A program made the translations under genes and the position numbers. Under the pieces are notes generated by a model. That model worked only from the letters and a program-made list of their open reading frames with translations, was not told where the DNA came from and ran no database searches. Below, one piece after another: positions 24,784 through 33,139 of a stretch of DNA of 64,000 bases. This stretch comes from Nocardioides jishulii (GTDB taxonomy: Bacteria > Actinomycetota > Actinomycetes > Propionibacteriales > Nocardioidaceae), in assembly GCF_006007965.1 (NCBI RefSeq), contig NZ_CP040748.1, positions 2,232,001-2,296,000 of the forward strand, written 5' to 3'. Position 1 is the first letter of the stretch, and every line of letters starts with the position of its first letter.

Positions 24784-25405
24784 AGAGCCGACGTGCGATC
24801 GCCCGGACCCGTCCGTCGGCCGCCAGCAGCTGGGCGCAGAGGTCCCGGGCCTCGTGCTCGAGCGTGTCGGCCGCCACCAGGCGGGCACCACCCAGGCAGG
24901 CCACTTCCCGGGCCTCGACCCAGGCGCCGGTCAGGGCCATCCGGCGCGCGGCCGCCGACCCCACCAGGCGCTCGAGGACCGAGGCCCCCAGGGGCATGCC
25001 GAGCTCCAGCTCGGGGAGACGCAGACGGGCGTGCGGGCTCAGCAGCACCAGGTCGGCCGCCCCGGCCAGCAGGGCGCCGCCGCCGACGGCCGGCCCCTGC
25101 ACGGCAGCCACGACCGTGGCACGGCACTCGAGCAGCGCCAGCACCGCGTCAGTGCCCACCGTCAGGAGCTCGGTGAGCTCTCCCTGCACCTGGGCGGCCA
25201 CGTACTCCCGGAGGTTCTGCCCGGCACTGAAGGAGTCCCCTGCCGCGGTGAGGAGCAGGACCTGCTCCTCCGTGGCCTCCGAAGCCACCCGGGTGATGCC
25301 CTCGTACCGCGCTGCACCCAGCGCGTTGGCCTCGTTGCCGTCGAGACGCAGATGCACCAGCCCTCCGTCCACGGTGACGGAGTAGCCCTGGAACGACGAC
25401 GTCAT
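24707..25405 (-). CDS. enoyl-CoA hydratase/isomerase-like (crotonase) protein
   Basis: The 232-residue product is slightly short for the family. It has the oxyanion-hole motif DSFSAGQNLREY and VQGPAVGGGALLAGAADLVLL, with an acidic residue in LPELELGMPLG. Its start overlaps the upstream dehydrogenase stop by one base, so the two form a transcription unit. The 3' end runs antisense through the last 77 bases of the MFS gene. It probably hydrates or isomerises an unsaturated acyl-CoA. Confidence 0.88.
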   Translation of the reverse strand: MTSSFQGYSVTVDGGLVHLRLDGNEANALGAARYEGITRVASEATEEQVLLLTAAGDSFSAGQNLREYVAAQVQGELTELLTVGTDAVLALLECRATVVAAVQGPAVGGGALLAGAADLVLLSPHARLRLPELELGMPLGASVLERLVGSAAARRMALTGAWVEAREVACLGGARLVAADTLEHEARDLCAQLLAADGRVRAIARRLFSGDERARAAALYRAEVAATIELLG

Positions 25406-26559
25406 CAGTAGGACCGGGGAAGGCCCAGGGCCTTGTGGGAGATGTGGTTGAGCATCATCTCGGTGCTCACGGGCGCCACGCGGAACAACCGGACGAGGCC
25501 GGAGAGCGTGCTGAGGCCGTACTCCCGCGACATGCCGTTGCCGCCGTGCGTCTGGATGGCTGCGTCGAGGGCCATCTGGGCCACCTCGGAGGCCTCGACC
25601 TTGGCCATGGCCGCCGCGACCCCGCCCGTCTCACCGCGATCGGTGGCGCGCGCGGACTCCAGCGTCAGCAGGCGCGCCCCGGCCAGACGGGTCTCGGCGC
25701 GGGCCAAGGGGTGGGCGATGGCCTGGTGGGTGGCGATCGGGGCACCCCACACGTTCCGCTCCCGGGCGTAGGCCACCGCCTTGTCGATGGCGTAGCGGCT
25801 GATCCCGTTGAGGAGGGCGGCACTCAGGATCCGCTCGGGGTTGAGACCGGTGAAGAGCACACCCAGCCCCTTGTCACCGCTGACCAACGCCTCGGCGGGG
25901 ACCCTGACGCGGTCGAGGAACAGCGAGAACTGCGACTCCGGCGAGATGATCTCGACGTCGATCTCCGTGCGCGACAGACCAGGCGCGTCGGTGGGGACGA
26001 GGAAGGCCTTCGGGCCGGCGGGGAGGTCGTCGGGCCCGCCCTCGGCCTGGGCGACGAGGACCATGGCGTCGGCGTTGTCGACGTGGGACACGTAGTACTT
26101 CTGGCCGGTGATGACCCACTCCCCGTCCTCGAAGACGGCGCGGGTCGAGATGTTGTGGGTGTTGGACCCGGCGTCCGGCTCGGTGATGGCGAAGGCCATC
26201 ACCTTGCTGCCGTCCGCGAGACCCGGCAGCCACTCCGCCTTCTGGGCCGGGCTGCCGTGGTCCTTGAGCATCGTGGCGCAGACGGCCGGCGACAGCGCGA
26301 TCAGCATGAGCGGCAGACCGTTGGCCGCGATCTCCTCCGCCACCACCGCCAGAGCCTCGAGCCCCTGCCCACCGCCGCCGTACTCCTCGGGAATGGCCAC
26401 GCCGAGAGCGCCCAGCGCGCCGAGCTCGTCCCAGAAGGCGCGGGCGTTGCTGCCGTCGCCACTGCTGGCGACGAAGTAGTCGTGACCGAACTTCAGACAG
26501 GTGGCGCGCACGGCCTCTCGCAGAGCGGCGAGCTCCTCGGCTCCGGCAGTCTGGGTCAC
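25405..26559 (-). CDS. acyl-CoA dehydrogenase family flavoprotein
   Basis: The 384-residue product starts at the GTG at 26559 with AAAGGA upstream; an in-frame ATG at 26625 is an alternative. Motifs are EEYGGGGQGLEALAVV, AFAITEPDAGSNTHNIST, WVITGQKYYVSH, RNVWGAPIATHQAIAHPLA and THGGNGMSREYGL. As in the dehydrogenase gene starting at 21464, the canonical C-terminal catalytic Glu is not in place (FRVAPVSTEMMLNH), and both proteins end in GLPRSY. They therefore belong to the same subfamily. Two AACGATC(G/A)TT sites lie upstream, matching one before the other gene. Confidence 0.92.
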   Translation of the reverse strand: MTQTAGAEELAALREAVRATCLKFGHDYFVASSGDGSNARAFWDELGALGALGVAIPEEYGGGGQGLEALAVVAEEIAANGLPLMLIALSPAVCATMLKDHGSPAQKAEWLPGLADGSKVMAFAITEPDAGSNTHNISTRAVFEDGEWVITGQKYYVSHVDNADAMVLVAQAEGGPDDLPAGPKAFLVPTDAPGLSRTEIDVEIISPESQFSLFLDRVRVPAEALVSGDKGLGVLFTGLNPERILSAALLNGISRYAIDKAVAYARERNVWGAPIATHQAIAHPLARAETRLAGARLLTLESARATDRGETGGVAAAMAKVEASEVAQMALDAAIQTHGGNGMSREYGLSTLSGLVRLFRVAPVSTEMMLNHISHKALGLPRSY

Positions 26560-26674
26560 GGCAGTCCTTTCGTCGAGCGCTCCGAGGAGGAGCGGGTCAC
26601 CCTGCGCGGGTGCGGTGGAGCCCATGGCTCCGCACGTCAGACGCACGTCCCTCGCGCGTGGGCACATTCTGGCA

Positions 26675-26686
26675 TAACGATCGTTA
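26675..26686. promoter_or_regulatory. AACGnnCGTT operator-like site 1 (perfect 12-bp palindrome)
   Basis: TAACGATCGTTA is a perfect palindrome followed by GG, about 115 bases before the dehydrogenase start at 26559. The 314-base region 26560-26873 between this gene and yaaA contains no gene. It holds this site, the second site at 26754 and the yaaA -10 box. Confidence 0.55.
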
Positions 26687-26753
26687 GGTGTCATTGACTT
26701 GGCGATCATCTTCCCACCCGACCTTCGCGGTATTTGCGCGGCCCTCCAGCAAA

Positions 26754-26766
26754 AACGATCATTAGG
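26754..26766. promoter_or_regulatory. AACGnnCGTT operator-like site 2 (one change)
   Basis: AACGATCATTAGG differs from the palindrome at 26675 by one base in the right arm and keeps the AGG flank. The two sites are 79 bases apart, between the divergent dehydrogenase and yaaA genes. Confidence 0.45.
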
Positions 26767-26861
26767 GCAAATCACGCCCGCGTGGCAGGGCGCAGCCTCG
26801 GCCCCAGTGGCACACGGCGGCGTCCTGACCGGTGGCTGCACCGCGCCCGGGACCCGAAACC

Positions 26862-26867
26862 TAGAGT
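26862..26867 (+). promoter_or_regulatory. -10 box (TAGAGT) of yaaA, leaderless
   Basis: The hexamer is followed by six bases and the GTG at 26874. This spacing favours 26874 over the GTG at 26868 as the start. Confidence 0.5.
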
Positions 26868-26873
26868 GTGGGC

Positions 26874-27653
26874 GTGCTGATCCTCCTTCCACCCAGCGAG
26901 GGCAAGACGGCCCCCACGCGGGGAAAGCCCCTCGACCTCGCCACCCTCTCCCACCCCACGCTCACCGAGACCCGGTCGCGGGTGCTCAAGCACCTGGTGA
27001 CGCTGTGCGAAGGCGACGAGCGAGTCGCTGCGCAGATCCTCGGCCTGGGCGCTAAGCAGCTCGACCTGGTCGGGCGCAACGCGATGCTGACGACGGCCCC
27101 GACGGCACGGGCCGACGCCGTCTACACCGGCGTGCTCTACGACGCGCTCGACTTCGCGACCCTCACCCCCGCCGCCAAGCGTCGCGCGAGCACCCGCGTG
27201 GGCATCGCCTCTGCGCTCTTCGGCCTGCTCTCGCCGGGCGACCGGATTCCCGCCTACCGCCTGTCGGGCGACGCGACCCTGCCCGGGATCGGGTCGCTCG
27301 CCCCGGTGTGGCGACCCGTCCTGGGCGAGGCCGTGGCAGCCCGGCTCAGCGGGGGCCTTCTGGTCGACCTCCGCTCGGGCATGTACGCCAACCTGTGGCG
27401 CCCGGATCCGGCGGCCGCAGCCAAGGTCGCGGGCGTACGCGTGCTCCACGAGGTCGACGGCCGGCGCAAGGTCGTCAGCCACTTCAACAAGTCGACCAAG
27501 GGCCGCATCGTGCGGGCGCTGCTGGAGGCGGGGGCCACGCCGCGTACGCCCGCAGCCCTGGCCGACGACCTGCGCGACCTCGGGTGGCACGTCGAGGCGA
27601 AGGAGCCCGGTCCCCAGGGCACGGAGCTCGACGTCGTCGTCACCGACCTCTGA
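26874..27653 (+). CDS. yaaA: YaaA family peroxide-stress protein (UPF0246)
   Basis: The 259-residue product starts VLILLPPSEGKTAPTRG, the diagnostic YaaA N-terminus. Later family sequences are VYTGVLYDALD, RIPAYRLSG and VSHFNKSTKGRIVRALLE. In E. coli YaaA limits oxidative damage by lowering free iron, and the family binds DNA. The start is taken as the GTG six bases after the -10 box TAGAGT; a GTG at 26868 would add two residues. It stands alone, convergent with the zinc-ribbon gene. Confidence 0.88.
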   Translation: MLILLPPSEGKTAPTRGKPLDLATLSHPTLTETRSRVLKHLVTLCEGDERVAAQILGLGAKQLDLVGRNAMLTTAPTARADAVYTGVLYDALDFATLTPAAKRRASTRVGIASALFGLLSPGDRIPAYRLSGDATLPGIGSLAPVWRPVLGEAVAARLSGGLLVDLRSGMYANLWRPDPAAAAKVAGVRVLHEVDGRRKVVSHFNKSTKGRIVRALLEAGATPRTPAALADDLRDLGWHVEAKEPGPQGTELDVVVTDL

Positions 27654-27678
27654 CCCAGGCCTGACCTCACTGCATGAC

Positions 27679-27712
27679 GGAGCCCCGGCCACCAGACGGT
27701 GACCGGGGCTCC
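27679..27712. terminator. bidirectional terminator between yaaA and the zinc-ribbon gene
   Basis: Fifteen-base arms (27679-27693 and 27698-27712, one mismatch) beginning GGAGCCCCGG enclose a four-base loop between convergent genes. Confidence 0.7.
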
Positions 27713-27742
27713 GGCGTTCAGGTCCAGGACCCGGGCGTCAGG

Positions 27743-28486
27743 TCACAGACCCGACTCCGACGTACGGATCATGATGCGGCTGCACTCCTCGCAGCGCACG
27801 ACCTCGTCGGGCGCAGCGGCCTTCACCCGCGCCAGCTCGGCGTGGTCCAGCGAGAGCCTGCACCCGCCGCACTCGCGCGCGCGAATCTCGGCGGCGGCCA
27901 GGCCACCCTTCGACTCGCGCAGCCGCTCGTAGAGGGTGATCAGCTCGGGGGCGATGCCCTCCGCCGCGGCCTCGCGGGAACCACCGACCTGCTCCAGCTC
28001 GGCGTCGATCTCGCGCCAGGCCTGGTCGCGCTCGGCCTCGAGGTCGGCGACGCGCCGGTCAAGACCTGCCAGCTCCTCCTCCGCGCGGGTGAGGACGGCC
28101 TGGGCCTCCTCCATGCGCTCCATGATCTCGAGCTCGGCGTCCTCCAGCGTGGAGACCCGGCGCTCCAGCGACTCGAGCTCGTGGCCCATGCGCTGGAGGT
28201 CCTTGGGGTTGGTGACCAGACCGGCATCCATCCGCTCGCGGTCGCGGGTGCGACGCACCTTCACCTGCTCGACGTCGGCGTCAGCCTTCTTCTGCTCGAC
28301 GGCGAGGTCGTCGACGACGATCCGCGCGTCGCGCACGCGGTCGAGCACGACCGATCGTTCGGCGCCGAGCGTGGCGAGCTCCTTCAGCTGCGGGAGGCTC
28401 GCCCGACGGTGGCGCAGCTGCGCCACCTTCGAGTCGATCGCCTGCAGGTCGAGCAGCTTCAGCTGGTCGGTGGGATCGGCTTTCAG
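27743..28486 (-). CDS. C4-type zinc-ribbon coiled-coil protein
   Basis: The 247-residue product resembles the actinobacterial family including M. tuberculosis Rv2229c. A long antiparallel coiled coil (about residues 5-180) is followed by a zinc ribbon with two Cys pairs: ECGGC at about 203-207 and RCEEC at about 230-234. The family is probably a nucleic-acid-binding or scaffold factor. Homologues begin M-K-A; here LKADPTDQLKLLD starts at a CTG with AAGGAG six bases upstream, so CTG initiation is the best reading. An in-frame TTG at 28501 has no ribosome site. It lies downstream of the Nif3-like gene on the same strand, as in related genomes. Confidence 0.87.
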   Translation of the reverse strand: MKADPTDQLKLLDLQAIDSKVAQLRHRRASLPQLKELATLGAERSVVLDRVRDARIVVDDLAVEQKKADADVEQVKVRRTRDRERMDAGLVTNPKDLQRMGHELESLERRVSTLEDAELEIMERMEEAQAVLTRAEEELAGLDRRVADLEAERDQAWREIDAELEQVGGSREAAAEGIAPELITLYERLRESKGGLAAAEIRARECGGCRLSLDHAELARVKAAAPDEVVRCEECSRIMIRTSESGL

Positions 28487-28518
28487 TGGAGGCTCCTTCA
28501 AACGGCGGCGATCACGGG

Positions 28519-29643
28519 TCAGCCCGTGACCAGCATTGTCCACGGATCGGTGGGCGTCGTGCTCACGCGGGTCTCCACCGTAGCGCCCCACGCCTCGCTG
28601 AGTCTCTTCTCCACCACGGGCAGCCAGGTCCACTCCGCAGCCCAGTGGGCGACGTCGACCAGGGCCGGGCCGCGCTTCTCGAGGAACTCCGAGGCGGGGT
28701 GGTGGCGCAGGTCGGAGGTCACGTACACGTCAGCATCGCTGCGGGCGATGGCGTCCAGGAGGAAGTCGCCGGCACCGCCAACCAGCGCGACCCGCCTGAC
28801 CGTACGTTCCGGGTCACCCGCCACCCGGATCCCGCCGGCGGTGGCGGGCAGGGCGGCCGCGACCCGTCGGGCGAAGCCCGCCAGGGTGGTCTCCTCCACG
28901 GCGCCGATGCGTCCGGTCCCGGTGCCGGCGAGACCGGGGTCGGCGGTCTCCACGACGTCGTACGCCGGCTCCTCGTAGGGATGGGCTGCCAGGAGCGCCC
29001 GAACCACGGCGCTACGCCGCCCACGAGGCAGGACGACCTCGAGACGAACCTCCTCGACGACCTCGGGGGCCCCGATCTCGCCGATGTGGGGGTCCGCCCC
29101 CGGCAGCGGCCGAAAGCGGCCCTCCCCCTGCGAGCTGAAGGAGCACGAGTCGTAGTCACCGATGCTGCCTGCCCCTGCCTCGGCCAGGGCCGCGCGCACG
29201 GTGGCCGCCGCGGCGACCGGGACGTAGGTCGTGAGCTTGTCCAGAGGTGCTGACGGAGCCGGCACCAGGGGCTGCTGGTCCTGCAGACCCAGCGCGGTAG
29301 CCATCGCCTCGGAGACTCCTCCCACCGCCTGGTCCGCATTCGTGTGCGCGGCCAGCAGGGCGCAGCCAGCGGCCGTGAGGGTGTGCAGCGTCCGACCCTT
29401 GGGGGTGGTCGCGGCCACGCCGTGGACCGGCTTGAGGAAGAGCGGGTGGTGCACGACCAGCAGGTCGGCGCCCCACTCGGCGGCCTCAGCGGCCACCGTC
29501 TCGGTGGGATCCACCGCGAACATCACCTTGCGCACCTGCGCGGCAGGGTCGCCGGAGACCAGGCCGACGGCGTCCCACGACTCCGCAGTGGCAGGCGGGT
29601 ACCAGGTGTGCAGGAGGTCGACGACGTCACCGAGGGTGGGCAT
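28519..29643 (-). CDS. Nif3-like dinuclear metal-centre hexameric protein
   Basis: The 374-residue product belongs to the Nif3/YbgI family (PF01784) in its long form with an inserted PII/CutA-like domain (about residues 135-235). Metal-site residues visible are HHPLFLKP (H65, H66), AHTNAD (D104) and, near the C-terminus, VTSDLRHHPASEFLE with DVAHWAAEW. The family forms toroidal hexamers; GTP cyclohydrolase-like and other activities have been proposed. A TAGGCT box six bases before the ATG marks a leaderless transcript, probably shared with the downstream zinc-ribbon gene. Confidence 0.93.
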   Translation of the reverse strand: MPTLGDVVDLLHTWYPPATAESWDAVGLVSGDPAAQVRKVMFAVDPTETVAAEAAEWGADLLVVHHPLFLKPVHGVAATTPKGRTLHTLTAAGCALLAAHTNADQAVGGVSEAMATALGLQDQQPLVPAPSAPLDKLTTYVPVAAAATVRAALAEAGAGSIGDYDSCSFSSQGEGRFRPLPGADPHIGEIGAPEVVEEVRLEVVLPRGRRSAVVRALLAAHPYEEPAYDVVETADPGLAGTGTGRIGAVEETTLAGFARRVAAALPATAGGIRVAGDPERTVRRVALVGGAGDFLLDAIARSDADVYVTSDLRHHPASEFLEKRGPALVDVAHWAAEWTWLPVVEKRLSEAWGATVETRVSTTPTDPWTMLVTG

Positions 29644-29649
29644 GGCGCG

Positions 29650-29655
29650 AGCCTA
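29650..29655 (-). promoter_or_regulatory. -10 box (TAGGCT) of the Nif3-like gene, leaderless
   Basis: The hexamer is separated by six bases (CGCGCC) from the ATG at 29643, with no Shine-Dalgarno sequence. Confidence 0.55.
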
Positions 29656-29714
29656 ACGAGGCCGCAGTCGCAGGACACAGGCACTGGCGCACCACCGGGT
29701 GTCAGCGCCCGGGT

Positions 29715-29732
29715 GATGAGAGCCTTCTCATC
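29715..29732. promoter_or_regulatory. inverted repeat before the two-component operon
   Basis: GATGAGA-GCCT-TCTCATC lies 45 bases before the first gene of the sensor-regulator operon. The ATGAGAG/CTCTCAT core is shared with the 28-bp palindrome at 33578-33605, on the other side of the operon. It could be an autoregulatory site of the response regulator. Confidence 0.4.
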
Positions 29733-29776
29733 GTCGTCTCACCGCGCTCCCACGATGCGGCAAGATGCTGTGTGCC

Positions 29777-30109
29777 ATGAGTTCGTTCGCCAAGATCGCC
29801 GTCGGGTTGGCGTTCGCCCTACCCCTGACCGCCTACGTCGTCGCCACCCTGGCCGGGGCCGACCCTGCTCCGGCCGAGCACGCCCCGATCATCCTCGAGA
29901 AGTCCCCCGGGCCGGCGGGCCAGACCCCCAGCCCGAGGCCAAGCTCTTCCTCGGGACCCCGCGACGACGACCCCGAGGTCGTCGCTCCCCGCCCGGTCGA
30001 GTCCGACGACGACGACTGGGACGACGACCCGGACGACCAGGACGATCGGGACGACCGGGACGAGCGTGGGCGCGGCGGTGAGAGGGACGATGACCAGAAC
30101 GACGACTGA
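29777..30109 (+). CDS. small exported or membrane-anchored Asp-rich protein
   Basis: The 110-residue product from ATG 29777 has a hydrophobic N-terminal segment (SSFAKIAVGLAFALPLTAYVVA) serving as signal or anchor and a Pro/Ser linker. The C-terminal half is extremely acidic (SDDDDWDDDPDDQDD, then GGERDDDQNDD). An in-frame ATG at 29765 is an alternative. Such acidic tails can bind divalent cations. It overlaps the histidine kinase gene by 20 bases, so it is probably translated with it and may modulate the sensor outside the membrane. No family is recognised. Confidence 0.65.
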   Translation: MSSFAKIAVGLAFALPLTAYVVATLAGADPAPAEHAPIILEKSPGPAGQTPSPRPSSSSGPRDDDPEVVAPRPVESDDDDWDDDPDDQDDRDDRDERGRGGERDDDQNDD

Positions 30110-31595
30110 CCCCCCGAGCGGCTCCGACCGGGGCGGGCCTGACTGGACTGCTCGGCTTCCCGTCGTCCCCCCCTCCCTGCCCCACCGGACGGGCGTCTCC
30201 GTCCGCACGCGGCTCACGCTCACCGTCGCCCTCCTCACCACCTTCGCGATGCTCACCGCCGGCGTCGTCATCTACGCACTCGAAGGCGAGCGACGCGACG
30301 CAGCCCTGGTCGACGAGGCCAACCAGCAGGTCACCGAGCTGCGCCAGCTCGCACGCACCGGCGTCGACCCATCGACGGGCGCACCCTTCGCAGGGGCTGT
30401 GCCGCTGCTGCGCACCTTCATGCAGCGCAGCGTTCCGGGCCCCCACGAGATGCTCGTCGGCTGGGTCGACGGCGCGGCAGTCCTGCGGAGTCCTTCTTCC
30501 CCCCACCCGGGGCTCACGCGTCTGGACACCTTCACCCGCACCGTCGACGACCTCGCCGCAGGGGGCGGCTCGCGGCGCATCGACACGAGCTACGGTGAGG
30601 TGCTGGTGACGGTGCAGCCGGTGGTCGGCGGGCAGGAACGCGCGGCGCTGGTGATCGCGTCCTTCCTCAGCGACGAGCGGGCGAGCCTGAACACGCTGCT
30701 CGGCACCTACACCGTGGTCTCCCTGCTCTCGATCCTCCTCATCACCGGGCTGGCGGCCTGGCAGAGCGGGCGCCTCCTCTCCCCCCTGCGTGAGCTCTCC
30801 GACGCCGCGCGCGAGATCACCGTCTCCGACCTCTCCCGACGGGTGCCCGAGACCGGCAACGACGACGTCACCCAGCTCACCCGGACCGTCAACGAGATGC
30901 TCGAGCGGCTCGACACCGCCTTCGTCGGGCAACGCCAGCTGCTCGACGACGCCGGGCACGAGCTGCGTACGCCGCTCACCGTGCTCCGCGGACACCTCGA
31001 GCTCCTCGACGCGAGCGACCCCGAGGAGGTCGCAGCCACCCGGGACCTCCTGCTCGACGAGGTGGACCGGATGGGGCGGCTGGTCGACGACCTGCTCATC
31101 CTCGCGAAGTCGCGCCGGCCCGACTTCCTCACCACGGCACCCGTCGACCTCGACGACCTGACCAGGACGGTCCTCGCCAAGGCGCGGGCGATGGCCCCAC
31201 GCCACTGGCAGCTCGACGAGGTGGCACCGGTGCAGGTCGTGGTCGACGAGGACCGGATCACCCAGGCCCTGCTCCAGCTCGTGGACAACGCCGTGAAGCA
31301 CACCGACCCCGACGACACCATCGCCCTGGGGTGCGGCGTGGAGGCGGGCACGGCACGGGTCTGGGTACGCGACACCGGCGACGGCATCCCACCCGAGGCG
31401 GCCGAGACGGCGCTCGAGCGGTTCGGGCGGGTCGGCGTCCGACCCGGCGACGAGGGCTTCGGTCTCGGCCTGTCGATCGTCGCTGCCATCGCCGAAGCCC
31501 ACGGTGGCAAGGTGGTCATCACGGAGACCGAGGGCGGCGGCGCCACCCTCGTCGTGGAGCTCCCACGGGAGGAGAGTGCGTGGCCAGCATCCTGA
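30090..31595 (+). CDS. sensor histidine kinase (HAMP, HisKA, HATPase)
   Basis: The 501-residue product starts at the ATG at 30090 after GAGAGGGA. TM1 (about 42-64) and TM2 (about 204-225) enclose an extracytoplasmic sensor domain. HAMP follows, then the dimerisation/phosphoacceptor helix with H290 (LLDDAGHELRTPLTVLRGH). The ATPase domain has LVDNAVKHTD, DTGDGIPPE and GFGLGLSIVAAIAEAHGG. It should autophosphorylate and pass phosphate to the response regulator encoded next, whose gene overlaps by 16 bases. The signal is unknown; the neighbouring acidic exported proteins hint at cations or envelope charge. Confidence 0.94.
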   Translation: MTRTTTDPPSGSDRGGPDWTARLPVVPPSLPHRTGVSVRTRLTLTVALLTTFAMLTAGVVIYALEGERRDAALVDEANQQVTELRQLARTGVDPSTGAPFAGAVPLLRTFMQRSVPGPHEMLVGWVDGAAVLRSPSSPHPGLTRLDTFTRTVDDLAAGGGSRRIDTSYGEVLVTVQPVVGGQERAALVIASFLSDERASLNTLLGTYTVVSLLSILLITGLAAWQSGRLLSPLRELSDAAREITVSDLSRRVPETGNDDVTQLTRTVNEMLERLDTAFVGQRQLLDDAGHELRTPLTVLRGHLELLDASDPEEVAATRDLLLDEVDRMGRLVDDLLILAKSRRPDFLTTAPVDLDDLTRTVLAKARAMAPRHWQLDEVAPVQVVVDEDRITQALLQLVDNAVKHTDPDDTIALGCGVEAGTARVWVRDTGDGIPPEAAETALERFGRVGVRPGDEGFGLGLSIVAAIAEAHGGKVVITETEGGGATLVVELPREESAWPAS

Positions 31596-32254
31596 TCATC
31601 GAGGACGAGGAACGGATCGCCTCGTTCATCGCCAAGGGGCTCACCGCGGAGGGCCACCTCACGACCGTGCGGACCGATGGCCCCAGCGGCCTGGATGAGG
31701 CGCTCTCGGGGCTCCATGACCTCGTCATCCTCGACATCGGCCTTCCCGGCATGGACGGCCTCCAGGTGCTGGACCAGCTCCGTTCCCAGGGGTCCTCGGT
31801 GCCGGTGATCGTGCTCACCGCCCGCGACTCCGTCAACGACACGGTGGCGGCCCTGGAGGGCGGGGCCGACGACTACATGGCCAAGCCCTTCCGCTTCGCC
31901 GAGCTGCGCGCCCGGGTGCGCGTACGCCTGCGCCAGAGTCAGTCCGGCGGGGCGCCGGCCAGCGACCGCGGATCCCTGCACGCGGGAGGTGTGGACCTCG
32001 ACCTGCGCACCCGGCGGGCGACCATCGGCGGGCGTCAGGTGGACCTGTCAGCGCGAGAGTTCGCCCTCGCGGAGATCTTCATGCTCAACGCCGGCCAGGT
32101 CCTGTCCCGCGAACAGCTGCTCGACCACGTCTGGGGACTCGACTTCGATCCGGGCTCCAACGTCGTCGACGTCTACGTGGGCTACCTGCGCAAGAAGTTC
32201 GGCGCCTCCGCGATCAGCACCGTGCGCGGCATGGGCTACCGCTTCAACCCCTGA
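31580..32254 (+). CDS. OmpR-family response regulator
   Basis: The 224-residue product starts at the GTG at 31580 with GGAGAG upstream. The receiver domain has the acidic pocket (EDEE), phospho-acceptor D52 (LVILDIGLPGMDG), T80 and K102 (MAKPFRF). The C-terminal winged helix contains LSAREFALAEIFMLNAGQVLSREQLLDHVWG and VDVYVGYLRKK. It acts with the upstream sensor kinase. Likely targets are its own operon and the exported His/Asp-rich protein gene, both preceded by similar inverted repeats. Confidence 0.94.
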   Translation: MASILIIEDEERIASFIAKGLTAEGHLTTVRTDGPSGLDEALSGLHDLVILDIGLPGMDGLQVLDQLRSQGSSVPVIVLTARDSVNDTVAALEGGADDYMAKPFRFAELRARVRVRLRQSQSGGAPASDRGSLHAGGVDLDLRTRRATIGGRQVDLSAREFALAEIFMLNAGQVLSREQLLDHVWGLDFDPGSNVVDVYVGYLRKKFGASAISTVRGMGYRFNP

Positions 32255-32283
32255 TTTCACCCCCTTGCGCTTCACCCCCTGGG

Positions 32284-33138
32284 TCAGCGGACCTTGTAGG
32301 TGAGACGCGCGGCCGGCTGACGCTCCAGGACGGGCTGGAGGGCGTGCGAGAGATCCGCCGGCGTGGGCCGCCTCCCCGGATCGGGGTCGAGCGCCGAGGC
32401 GACGACCTCACGCACCTCGGCAGGCACGCGTCGGTCGAGTGCTGGAGCGCGACCGTCGACCTGGGGGAAGGACTCCCCCGTGCCGAACGGTTTCTCCCCG
32501 CTGATCGCCTCGAAGAGGGTGGCTCCCAGCCCCCAGACGTCGCTGGCCGGCCCAGGAGCGCCCCGTCCCTCGGGGTCGCACTGCTCCGGGGCCATGTAGG
32601 CATCCGTCCCGATCGGCGTACGCAGGGCGGCGGCATCGGCGACCGGGCGCGCGACCGAGAGGTCGATCAGTCGGGCTGGGGCGCCCATGATGACGTTGCT
32701 GGGCTTGATGTCGAGGTGGACGTAGCCGATGTGGCGCAGGTAGTGCAGCACCGAGGCCAGGTCGAGGGCCAGCGGCAGGTACTGCTGCTCCTGCAGCGGC
32801 CCGTAGCGCCTCACCAGGGTCGAGAGGCGCGGCCCGTCGGCCTGCTCGAGGACGAGGTGGGGCCGGGGGCCGACGGAGTCGTGGCGCAGACCCCGCACGA
32901 CCACCGGGTGGTTGATCGCCGCCAGGGCAGCCGCCTCACGCTCCAACGCCAGGTGGGCCAGCTCGTCGCCCACCTTCGAGGGCCGCAGCACCTTCACGAC
33001 GACGGGGAGGTAGGTGATCTCGTCGAAGGCCAACCACGCCTCGTACGAGGAGCCGCCCCCGAGCCGACGCATCACGGTCAGCTCGGGGGTCAGAGACTCA
33101 CCCGGGACCAAGCCCCAGGCGTCCTCGCTCGGGATCAC
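32284..33138 (-). CDS. Ser/Thr protein kinase-like protein, soluble
   Basis: The 284-residue product is translated from a GTG one base after the stop of the exported repeat-protein gene. A glycine-rich loop RRLGGGSSYEAW precedes K49 (VVVKVLRP). The catalytic loop is HLDIKPSNVI (D143 present, the usual Arg of HRD replaced by Leu). The metal motif is IDLSVARP (D159) instead of DFG. GTDAYMAPEQ and SDVWGLGATLFEAI complete the kinase fold. No membrane helix or sensor domain is present. Activity is plausible because Lys and both Asp are kept. It is convergent with the response regulator. Confidence 0.88.
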   Translation of the reverse strand: MIPSEDAWGLVPGESLTPELTVMRRLGGGSSYEAWLAFDEITYLPVVVKVLRPSKVGDELAHLALEREAAALAAINHPVVVRGLRHDSVGPRPHLVLEQADGPRLSTLVRRYGPLQEQQYLPLALDLASVLHYLRHIGYVHLDIKPSNVIMGAPARLIDLSVARPVADAAALRTPIGTDAYMAPEQCDPEGRGAPGPASDVWGLGATLFEAISGEKPFGTGESFPQVDGRAPALDRRVPAEVREVVASALDPDPGRRPTPADLSHALQPVLERQPAARLTYKVR

Positions 33139-33139
33139 G

